Assembly (NCBI RefSeq): GCF_035645195.1
Contig: NZ_DASQNA010000033.1
Coordinates: 1 to 64,000 of the forward strand
Length of the DNA stretch: 64,000 bases
DNA from: Paenibacillus sp.
Lineage (GTDB): Bacteria > Bacillota > Bacilli > Paenibacillales > YIM-B00363
Direction of reading: 5' to 3'
Below the pieces are notes generated by a model, which ran no database searches, was not told the DNA's origin, and saw only the letters and a list, made by a program, of their open reading frames with translations. Within the stretch, counting starts at the first letter, position 1. Every line of letters starts with the position of its first letter. The translations under genes were made by a program, and so were the position numbers. This document shows, in pieces, positions 57,477 to 64,000 of the stretch.

Positions 57477-58328
57477 TTGCACCGGATATTCATTACCGAT
57501 CTCGACGGCACGCTGTTGCGGTCGGACCAGACGCTTTCCGATTATACGGTCGACGTACTGAACGCCGCGATGCAGGAAGAGGATTGCATCGTAAGTTTTG
57601 CAACAGCCCGAGGGTTCGTCAGCGCGATCGGCGTGGTGTCGCCTGTAGCTTGGAAGTACCCGGCGATTTTGTACAATGGGGCTCTCCTGTAGGATGTCGC
57701 AGGAAAGCGCGTGATCGACGGGTATTGGCTGGAGGAGGGGATTGCGAACGAAATCGTCGCCATCGGGAGAAACCATGGGGTTTCGCCGTACCTCTTTTTG
57801 CTGGACGCCGATCAACGCGAGCGCGTATACCATGAGAAGTTGGTTTCTTTCGGTATGCTGGAATTTCGGAAAAGCCGCCGGAACGATCCTCGGTTCCGCC
57901 AGGTAGAAACGGTCGAATGCTCGAAAGACGAATGTACATTGGCGCTGACGTATATCGACGAACTGGACCGATTGCTGCCGTTCAAAGAGGAAGCGGAAGC
58001 GGCTTTCGGCGGCCGGCTGCACTGCCATCTAATGAAAGATTACTATATCGAGAATCAGTATTTTCTAGAGTTCGGGCACCCGCTTGCGTCTAAGTCGGAA
58101 GGCTTACAGTTGTGGGCGAAGCATATGGGGGCGGATCCGGCGGAAATTTGCGTATTCGGGGACCATGTGAACGATCTTGGCCTGTTCGAAGCGGGTGGAA
58201 GAAGAATCGCGGTCGCGAATTCGCATGAGGAAATTTTAAAGCTCGCCGATGAGGTCATCGACAGCAACGACGAAGACGGCGTGGCGAAATATATCGATAG
58301 ATTTATGATAAGGCAGTTAAAGAAGTAA
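57477..58328 (+). pseudogene. HAD phosphatase (Cof type) with an in-frame amber codon
   Basis: The frame starts TTG 57477 with the HAD motif ITDLDGTLLRSD and would run 283 residues, but TAG at 57690-57692 interrupts it after YNGALL, exactly where family members read YNGA-x-x-Y/D. The continuation in the same frame keeps all further parts (DVAGKRVIDGYWLEEG, and EICVFGDHVNDLGLFEAGG with motif IV). A single base change explains the stop. The gene may be inactive or read through; no amber suppressor is seen in the window. Confidence 0.8.
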
Positions 58329-58435
58329 TTTACTTGCCTTGTAAGCCTCTGGTAAAATCTTGCTAAGAAATTCGGAGGGAAGGAACGGCTTTCAAGGCGC
58401 ACGCCATTCCAAGCACATCGTGAGGTGGGAGACGA

Positions 58436-58789
58436 ATGTTATTTTATGTCGGGTTGCTGACGATCGGCCTAGCGATTTGGTATGTATTCAAAGAAATCGA
58501 CATCGAATATCCGTTTTCCAGGGCCGTGCTGATGATTATCGTGTTGAATTTGATCGGCGGAATGAGCTTGGTCGAGAATATCGCCTTGAACATGGATCCT
58601 GTCGCGAACGACGGCTTATTCCTCTCCAATGCGGTCGTGAAGCTCATCCTTCGCGAAGACGGGTGGTCGCAAGAGTTGTACCGGCAGGCATTCCAGCATT
58701 CGGTTCAGATTACCTTCGGACTTCTCTTCCTTTATATTGTTGCGCTGGTTTTCGAATCCCGGCGGAAGACGCAGCGCGCGATCGGCTAA
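58436..58789 (+). CDS. Small membrane protein, hypothetical (117 aa)
   Basis: ATG 58436 follows GAGGTGGGAG. Hydrophobic helices occur at about residues 2-17, 29-48 and 91-106. No family is recognised. A + frame that begins at 58360 in another phase is an overlap artefact. Confidence 0.65.
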   Translation: MLFYVGLLTIGLAIWYVFKEIDIEYPFSRAVLMIIVLNLIGGMSLVENIALNMDPVANDGLFLSNAVVKLILREDGWSQELYRQAFQHSVQITFGLLFLYIVALVFESRRKTQRAIG

Positions 58790-58819
58790 CCGGAATGCGA
58801 ACAACGAGGAGGCGCTATG

Positions 58820-59032
58820 ATGCCGTATATTAACCTTCAAATTACAAAGGGCGCGACACGAGAGCAGAAAGAACAAGTCGTAAGGGAGTTTACAGACACG
58901 TTGGTGCGCGTGTTAGGGAAAAAGCCGGAGCACACGCATATCGTAATTCAGGAAATCGAAGAAGAAAACTGGGGCTTCGCCGGCATGCTGACGGACGATT
59001 ACCTGAAGTCGCTGAACCGGAAGGTCGATTGA
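58820..59032 (+). CDS. 4-oxalocrotonate tautomerase-like protein
   Basis: The 70-residue protein must start at the second ATG (58820), because removal of Met exposes the catalytic Pro of PYINLQITKG. The C-terminal part EENWGFAGMLTDDYL is typical of the family. It acts as a small oligomeric tautomerase with unknown substrate. GGAGG at 58809 serves the start. Confidence 0.8.
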   Translation: MPYINLQITKGATREQKEQVVREFTDTLVRVLGKKPEHTHIVIQEIEEENWGFAGMLTDDYLKSLNRKVD

Positions 59033-59113
59033 TGCGGGACGGAAGACGCAGGCTTCGAGACGCTGCGGGGAGCAACGGGAATATACGAGCCGGATGGAAA
59101 CAGGGGGAAACGT

Positions 59114-59515
59114 ATGACGGAAATTAGGAAGGTTTCGACCGGTTCGCCGTGGGAGCCGGTCGTCGGTTATTCCCGCGCCGTCCGAGTCGGGAACGTCGTC
59201 GAGGTAGCGGGAACGACGGCGATGAAGGACGGGGAGATCGTCGGGAAAGGCGACCCGTATCAGCAAACGGTCCACATACTCCGCACGATCGAAGAAGCGC
59301 TGCGCCAAGTCGGCGCCCGGCTGGAGGATGTGGTGAGGACGCGCATGTACGTGACCGACATTTCGCAATGGGAGCAAATCGGCAAAGCGCACGGCGAGTT
59401 TTTCCGAAACATTCGCCCTGCCGCGACGATGGTGGAAGTGAAAGCGCTGATCGATCCGGAGCTGCTCGTCGAAATCGAAGCGCAAGCGATCGTGCGCGAG
59501 GGCGGCAGGGGCTGA
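59114..59515 (+). CDS. RidA/YjgF family protein
   Basis: The 133-residue protein has the Rid pattern: GYSRAVRVGNVVEVAGTTA, then LEDVVRTRMYVTDI with the conserved Arg and PAATMVEVKALIDPELLVEI. Rid proteins hydrolyse reactive imines or enamines such as 2-aminoacrylate. The ATG follows AGGGGGAAACGT. It lies in a group of small unrelated enzymes, so context adds little. Confidence 0.85.
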   Translation: MTEIRKVSTGSPWEPVVGYSRAVRVGNVVEVAGTTAMKDGEIVGKGDPYQQTVHILRTIEEALRQVGARLEDVVRTRMYVTDISQWEQIGKAHGEFFRNIRPAATMVEVKALIDPELLVEIEAQAIVREGGRG

Positions 59516-59570
59516 AGGGCGGGACCGCGAAGTGAAGCGGGTCGATATCGTGTAAGGGCTGGTGAACGCG

Positions 59571-60116
59571 ATGTCCGAGGAGATCATCATTTGCGAATAT
59601 AGCGACGAATGGCCGCGCTCGTTTCGGGACATCGGGTCGAGGCTGCGAGCGTCGTTAGGGGAGGCCGCGCTTCGCATCGACCATATCGGCTCGACCGCTG
59701 TGTCGGGACTCGCGGCGAAACCGGTCGTCGACATCCAAATTACGGTTCGCCGGTTGGAGCCGATCGAGGCGTACAAAGCGGCGGTGGAAGCCGCCGGCTT
59801 CGTGCACAGGCCGGAGAATCCGGATTTGACGAAGCGGTATTTCAGGGAGTCGCCCGGAGACCGCAGAACGCATATCCACGTTCGCGCAGACGGAAGTTGG
59901 TCGCAGCAGTGCGCGCTGTTATTCAGGGACTACCTTCGGGTCCATCCGGAGGCTTGCGTCGAATATGCCGCAGCGAAACGAGAGCTCGCGGCCGCGTTCC
60001 GAGGCGACAGGTCGGCGTACGTCGAGGCGAAGGAGCCGGTCGTATGGGCGATCTTGCGCAAGGCGTCCGCTTGGAGCCAGCGCGTCGGCTGGACGCCGGG
60101 AGAGACGGATCATTGA
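59571..60116 (+). CDS. GrpB family protein (UPF0157)
   Basis: The 181-residue protein has EYSDEWPRSFRDIGSRLR, DHIGSTAVSGLAAKPVVDI and YAAAKRELAAAFRGDR, the pattern of the GrpB/UPF0157 family, a nucleotidyltransferase-like fold sometimes fused to CoaE. Activity is not established. ATG 59571 or GTG 59562 may start it; the latter follows AAGGGCTG. Confidence 0.85.
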   Translation: MSEEIIICEYSDEWPRSFRDIGSRLRASLGEAALRIDHIGSTAVSGLAAKPVVDIQITVRRLEPIEAYKAAVEAAGFVHRPENPDLTKRYFRESPGDRRTHIHVRADGSWSQQCALLFRDYLRVHPEACVEYAAAKRELAAAFRGDRSAYVEAKEPVVWAILRKASAWSQRVGWTPGETDH

Positions 60117-60135
60117 TCTTTCGGGGAGGGACGGC

Positions 60136-60930
60136 ATGAGACGGATCGGCAGCGGGCGTACGGCGGACATTTTTCTGCAGCAGGACGGCACGGCGTTGAA
60201 GCTGTTTCGCGCAGGGGTTCCGGCCTGGGCGGTGCAGGACGAATACTACAATGCGTTGGCGGCGTATCGGCGGGGCATCCGGAGTCCCGAGCCTCGGGGC
60301 ATCGCGGCGCTCCTCGGGCGGCGGGGGATCGTCTACGAGTACGTCCCCGGAGAGACGCTGCTGCGCGCCATGATGTCGGGGCACGGATTCGACCGCAACC
60401 CGGCGCGGACGATGGCGATCGTTCATCGCGAAATCCACGCGCAGTCGGGAGAGGGCATGAGACGGAAGCAGAAAGACGTCATGATCCGGCACATTCGGAA
60501 CGCCGCCGACCTGTCCGCCGAGGAGAAGGACGGCATCGTCCGGAGGCTGTCCGAGCTGCCCGACGGCACCAGCGTCTGCCACGGCGATTTCCACCCCGAT
60601 AACATCGTGGTCGGCGGGAGCGTGCGCGTCATCGATTGGATGACGGCCGTCGTCGGCAGCCCGGCGGCGGACGTCGCTCGGACGATGCTTCTGTTCGCGT
60701 ACGGTACGATGCCCGAGGAAGCGCCGGATGAGGCGAAAGCGTTCATCGAGCGGAATCGGAAGCGGATGAAGCATGAATACGCGGCGCAATATGCGGCGCT
60801 GTCCGGCATAAAGCCGGATGAAGTCGAAAGGTGGATGCTGCCCGTCGCCGCGGCGCGGCTGGACGAACGGATTCCGGCGAGGGAGCGGTCGGAGCTGCTG
60901 CAGCTCGTCAGAACGCTGCTTCGCACATAA
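60136..60930 (+). CDS. Phosphotransferase-fold protein
   Basis: The 264-residue protein has GSGRTADIFLQQDGTALKLF as nucleotide-binding start, catalytic VCHGDFHPDNIVVGG and VIDWMTAVVGSPAADVART, which fits APH-like small-molecule kinases. The substrate is unknown. The ATG follows GGGGAGGG; the earlier frame start at 59965 overlaps the GrpB gene. It is followed by a terminator. Confidence 0.85.
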   Translation: MRRIGSGRTADIFLQQDGTALKLFRAGVPAWAVQDEYYNALAAYRRGIRSPEPRGIAALLGRRGIVYEYVPGETLLRAMMSGHGFDRNPARTMAIVHREIHAQSGEGMRRKQKDVMIRHIRNAADLSAEEKDGIVRRLSELPDGTSVCHGDFHPDNIVVGGSVRVIDWMTAVVGSPAADVARTMLLFAYGTMPEEAPDEAKAFIERNRKRMKHEYAAQYAALSGIKPDEVERWMLPVAAARLDERIPARERSELLQLVRTLLRT

Positions 60931-60972
60931 CCGGGCGATTACGGAATATGGTTGCCCGTTAGAACCAATACG

Positions 60973-61012
60973 GCAACGCCATGGAGGCGCTCCTCTATGG
61001 CGTTGCTTTTTT
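60973..61012 (+). terminator. Rho-independent terminator
   Basis: GCAACGCCAT (60973-60982) pairs perfectly with ATGGCGTTGC (60997-61006), followed by TTTTTT. Confidence 0.9.
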
Positions 61013-61221
61013 AGTTCTTGTGGGTCAAATTGGAAACGGAAAGAGGAATTGGAGCCTAGCGTATCGTAATTAATAGATAAGGTTTTCCGGGAGGTGAGCG
61101 CTGCACTCATTCTTCGTGTCGAACGAATAGGTCGTGGACGGTATCCGCGTAATTGGCGATGTTGTTTCCGCGCTTGCGGTGTCGCACTGGTTTTGGTTCA
61201 GAGTAAACGGTAAGGGCTGGG

Positions 61222-61758
61222 ATGAGAAAGATGAGCGACGCTGCCGTTGTTTTAGTAAAGCCTAGCATGGAATATCGGGAAGAGTATCTCTCTTTTTATA
61301 CAGAATGGAAGGCGTCCGGCGAAGAGATGGTGCCGTGGGTGATCGAACGCGAACCGACCGATTTCGAATCGATGCTCGCGTTTCTATCAAATCACGAGAG
61401 AGGCGTCGAGTTGCCCGACGGATGGGTGCCGGATTCGACCTTGTGGCTGGTCGACGAACGAGGCCGGGTGATCGGCGCGGTCAATATCCGGCATCGCTTG
61501 ACGGAATGGCTGCTCCGCGCGGGCGGCCATATCGGGATGGGCATTCGACCTTCGGAACGGCGCCGCGGCTACGGCAAGGCGATGCTCGAGCTGGCGCTGG
61601 CGGAGGCGAAGCGGCTCGGCATCGAGCGGGCGCTGCTCGTGTGCGATGCGGACAACGCCGCCTCCGAGCGCACGATCGTCGGCTGCGGCGGCGTCCGCGA
61701 CGAGGATTTCGTCGAAGCGGACGGCAGGGTCTTCAAACGATATTGGATTCGGACGTAA
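61222..61758 (+). CDS. GNAT family N-acetyltransferase
   Basis: The 178-residue protein has the acetyl-CoA loop ERRRGYGKAML near 113-123 preceded by the beta4 GHIGMGIRPS, and the C-terminal DNAASERTIVGCGG. The substrate is unknown. ATG 61222 follows TAAGGGCTGGG. Confidence 0.85.
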   Translation: MRKMSDAAVVLVKPSMEYREEYLSFYTEWKASGEEMVPWVIEREPTDFESMLAFLSNHERGVELPDGWVPDSTLWLVDERGRVIGAVNIRHRLTEWLLRAGGHIGMGIRPSERRRGYGKAMLELALAEAKRLGIERALLVCDADNAASERTIVGCGGVRDEDFVEADGRVFKRYWIRT

Positions 61759-61831
61759 TTCGGCAGCTGCAAGAGGAGGATGTCGGCATTCGGGAGCAAA
61801 CTACGTTTCAAAAATCCAAGGAGGGAACATT

Positions 61832-62341
61832 ATGAAAACGGAAGTACGCGTGCAGGATGCTTTGAAAGCGGTTGTCGTCAACTCGAAACATCGAATGATC
61901 AGCCATTATCTTCCGAAACTGTTGATTTGTTTGGGCGAGCTGGACGATCCTATGCTGTGGTTCAAAGACCGGGAGAGCAACTCGATCGGCGGAATCGTGC
62001 TGCACATCTTGGAGCATGTTCGCAGTAATCGGGAATGGGCTGCGGACGGCGCAGTATCGTTCTCGACGGGCATCGAGGACTATTTTCCGGAACCGGACTT
62101 CTCGTGCGAAGAGCTGATGGACATCGTCAGCCGCGAATTCCGGGCATGGGGAGACGCGCTGGCGGCGGCCGATCCGTCGCGCATTCCGATCCATTCGCTG
62201 CTCCACTTGGTCGAGCATACGGGGTATCATTTGGGCCAAATCGTCGACCGCGCTCAGCGGTATTCGGGGAGCCGCTTCCAATTTTTCCAGAGCGGCATTA
62301 ACGAGAAGGCATTGCTAGCGGCGATCGAACGAGATTTATAG
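61832..62341 (+). CDS. DinB-like superfamily protein
   Basis: The 169-residue helical protein has the DinB-type metal-binding histidines in GGIVLHILEHVRSN and LLHLVEHTGYHLGQIVDR, which mark the four-helix bundle. Members include bacillithiol S-transferases and uncharacterised hydrolases. ATG 61832 follows AAGGAGGGA; the frame upstream overlaps the GNAT gene. Confidence 0.85.
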   Translation: MKTEVRVQDALKAVVVNSKHRMISHYLPKLLICLGELDDPMLWFKDRESNSIGGIVLHILEHVRSNREWAADGAVSFSTGIEDYFPEPDFSCEELMDIVSREFRAWGDALAAADPSRIPIHSLLHLVEHTGYHLGQIVDRAQRYSGSRFQFFQSGINEKALLAAIERDL

Positions 62342-62541
62342 AGTCGGCCGGCGATCCCGTTCGCCCGCTCCGTTCCGGAACGACTTGCCCGGGACAAGAC
62401 GGAAAGTTCGTGGTAAACTCAATTCGTCGGTCACCGGATCGGCGATTTCTTCTTGCAAACGTACTGGCAAACGAACGTCTGTAACTGTATTCTTTCTCTA
62501 CTCATCGGATATGGTATCCTTTCATAGGGAAGTGGAACGAC

Positions 62542-63234
62542 ATGGCAAGCCATGATGAGGTGTACGCCGCGCAAGCGGAACTGTACGACGCTATGATCCG
62601 CAGGCAGCCCGACGTGTCCGTGAAAATAAGAGACATTCGCCCGTACCGCGGCCTTGACGTACTGGATTTGGGTGCGGGGACGGGCCGGCTGTCCGTGCCG
62701 CTCGCGATGGAAGCGAAATCGCTCGTCTGCACGGATGCGTCGCGATCGATGCTGGACGTGCTCGAGCGGCGGCTTACGGAGAGCGGGGCGCCGAACGTGT
62801 GGACGACAGTCGAGGCGGATCATCGCCGGCTGCCGCTGCCGGATCATTCGTTCGACCTCGCGGTGTCGGGATGGAGCGTCTGCTACTTGGCGTCCTCGAG
62901 CCGCGCCGAATGGAAGAGCGATCTGGAGCGGGTGCACGCCGAGCTGTGCCGGGTCGTTCGTCCGGGCGGGACGATCATGCTGTTCGAAACGATGGGCACG
63001 GGCACGGCGACGCCGAATCCGCCGAACTTCTTAACGGATTATTACGGGGAACTCGTCCAAACTTACGGGTTCGCGCACGACTGGTTCCGGGCCGACTACC
63101 GGTTCGACAGCGTCGAGGAGGCGAAGCGGCTGACCGAGTTTTTCTTCGGAAGCGAGCTGGCGGCGGCGATCGAAGCGAACGGATGGTCGACGGTGCCGGA
63201 ATGCGCCGGCGTATGGTGGAAGACGGCATCATAA
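62542..63234 (+). CDS. Class I SAM-dependent methyltransferase
   Basis: The 230-residue protein has motif I LDVLDLGAGTGRLSVPLA, TDASRSMLDVLERRL, DLAVSGWSVCYLAS and VRPGGTIMLFETMGTGT. The substrate is unknown. ATG 62542 follows GGGAAGTGG. Confidence 0.9.
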   Translation: MASHDEVYAAQAELYDAMIRRQPDVSVKIRDIRPYRGLDVLDLGAGTGRLSVPLAMEAKSLVCTDASRSMLDVLERRLTESGAPNVWTTVEADHRRLPLPDHSFDLAVSGWSVCYLASSSRAEWKSDLERVHAELCRVVRPGGTIMLFETMGTGTATPNPPNFLTDYYGELVQTYGFAHDWFRADYRFDSVEEAKRLTEFFFGSELAAAIEANGWSTVPECAGVWWKTAS

Positions 63235-63268
63235 CTCATAACTTCGTTCAAGAAAGCAGGCGGAATAT

Positions 63269-63565
63269 TTGATCTTGGAGACGGCCGTATTGCACGTCAT
63301 ACCTGGGCAGGACGACGAGTTCATCGAAAATTTCAAGGCGGCGTCGAAGATCATCGCAAGCATGCGAGGGTATCTCGGGCACGAGCTGCAGAAATGTTTG
63401 GAGCGGGAGCATCAATATTTGCTGCTGGTGCGCTGGGAGCGGCTGGAGGATCACACGATCGGGTTTCGGCAGTCGGAGCCGTATCGGGAATGGAAGCGGC
63501 TGCTGCACAGGTTCTACGATCCGTTCCCCGTCGTCGAGCATTACGAGAACATCGATATCGAGTAA
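63269..63565 (+). CDS. Antibiotic biosynthesis monooxygenase-domain protein
   Basis: The 98-residue protein fits the ABM ferredoxin-like fold: ETAVLHVIPGQDDEFIENF, then YLLLVRWERLEDHTIGFR and the C-terminal RQSEPYREWKRLLHRF. Members are small monooxygenases or haem-degrading enzymes. TTG 63269 is the first plausible start; its ribosome binding site is AGCAGGCGG. Confidence 0.75.
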   Translation: MILETAVLHVIPGQDDEFIENFKAASKIIASMRGYLGHELQKCLEREHQYLLLVRWERLEDHTIGFRQSEPYREWKRLLHRFYDPFPVVEHYENIDIE

Positions 63566-63583
63566 CGAAAGGGCGGAACGTCG

Positions 63584-63946
63584 GTGTTGCGGAGCAGGGA
63601 GACGTCCGAGCATTATGTTTGGGGCGACGGCTGCGACGGCTGGCGGCTTGCGGACCACGGCCGGCTCAGCGTGATCGAGGAGCGCATGCCGCCGGGCACG
63701 TCGGAGATTCGCCATTACCATGCGGCGGCGATGCAGTTTTTCTACGTGCTGCGAGGGGAACTCCACATCGAACTCGAAGGGCGAACGTTCGCGCTTCGCG
63801 AGCGGCAAGGTTTGGAAGTCGCGCCGCTGCGCCCTCATCAAGTCATGAACCGCGGGGCGGAGCCGGCGGAGTTCTTGGTCGTGTCGCAGCCGGCGACGAA
63901 GGGCGACCGTTACGAAGCGAAGGCGGAGAGGAGCGGAATCGATTGA
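63584..63946 (+). CDS. Cupin domain protein
   Basis: The 120-residue protein has a cupin core: EIRHYHAAAMQFFYVLRGEL (metal-ligand His pair and beta strand), GRTFALRERQGLEVAPLRPH and FLVVSQPATKGDR. It may bind a metal; role unknown. Its stop overlaps the next start. GTG 63584 follows AAAGGGCGG. Confidence 0.8.
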   Translation: MLRSRETSEHYVWGDGCDGWRLADHGRLSVIEERMPPGTSEIRHYHAAAMQFFYVLRGELHIELEGRTFALRERQGLEVAPLRPHQVMNRGAEPAEFLVVSQPATKGDRYEAKAERSGID

Positions 63947-64000
63947 GGATCTTTATTGTTGACGCATTTACTGATCAACCGTATAAAGGAAATCCGGCGG
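63943..64000 (+). CDS. PhzF family protein, N-terminal end only (partial)
   Basis: A TTG frame at 63943 reads MRIFIVDAFTDQPYKGNPA to the window edge. The strong match to the start of PhzF-like isomerases (VDAFTxxPFxGNPAA) supports the call. It overlaps the cupin stop by four bases, so the genes may be co-translated. Confidence 0.8.
   Translation, partial: MRIFIVDAFTDQPYKGNPA

Noticed and set aside
58360-58833. 157-codon frame across the small membrane protein gene
   Set aside because: It overlaps the better-supported frame at 58436 in another phase and is Arg-rich without family resemblance.

Overview
The window looks like a chromosomal segment of a Paenibacillaceae-type Firmicute (Paenibacillus/Cohnella-like). 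The evidence is strong AGGAGG ribosome binding sites, frequent GTG/TTG starts, LplA/LplB/LplC-type sugar ABC importers without their own ATPase, YesM/YesN two-component regulators, a two-TM AraC regulator, and a TxpA-like type I toxin. Two composition regimes meet near 14.8-15.2 kb: an AT-rich array of small genes on the left and a GC-rich backbone on the right.

Region 1 (1-14.8 kb) is a run of short + strand genes separated by a conserved ~110-125 bp element. Each element starts with a YAAC-type core, ends with GTTAxxY, and carries inner complementary boxes, so the architecture is that of integron attC sites and the units behave as gene cassettes. The first bases of each cassette are complementary to its own last bases, not to those of its neighbours, as expected if each unit once was a circle. 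Beyond the R-like box the complementarity continues across a conserved 2x2 mismatch into a second, cassette-specific stem. The element also shows covarying internal arms that predict a cloverleaf. Cargo includes NUDIX hydrolases, a NTP_transf_6 protein, a methyltransferase, GyrI/Cass2-type effector-binding proteins, a histidine phosphatase, small membrane proteins, and two acetyltransferases resembling aminoglycoside enzymes of the AAC(3)-I and AAC(6') types. Sites are sharp on the left and decay rightwards, so an integrase and attI, if they exist, should lie upstream of position 1. No integrase is in the window. A stray, internally deleted site with another GyrI-type gene sits at 51.8 kb.

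Region 2 (15.0-51.6 kb) is a carbohydrate utilisation locus. It follows a decayed malate synthase G gene that sits between a promoter/operator region and the first enzyme. It holds three large TIM-barrel proteins of a GH20/GH67-like type, three GHL6-like putative glycosidases with a glutamine-amidotransferase/trimerisation-like domain, a GH42 beta-galactosidase, two solute-binding lipoproteins, two permease pairs, an AraC regulator and a YesM/YesN pair. It also holds an acid-sugar catabolic set: an enolase-superfamily dehydratase, an iron alcohol dehydrogenase, a methylmalonate-semialdehyde-type dehydrogenase, two 3-hydroxyisobutyrate-dehydrogenase-like reductases (one fused to a YCII domain) and a 2-hydroxyacid dehydrogenase. 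The whole looks like uptake and breakdown of an unidentified glycan or glycoside that contains or yields an unusual sugar acid.

Region 3 (51.8-64 kb) holds housekeeping and accessory genes: a GyrI-type protein, small hypothetical proteins, a DUF2082 zinc ribbon protein, an ABC-F ATPase, a type I toxin-antitoxin candidate, two aminoglycoside-phosphotransferase-fold kinases, a HAD phosphatase split by an in-frame amber codon, then tautomerase, RidA, GrpB, GNAT, DinB, methyltransferase, monooxygenase and cupin genes, and the start of a PhzF gene at the right edge.
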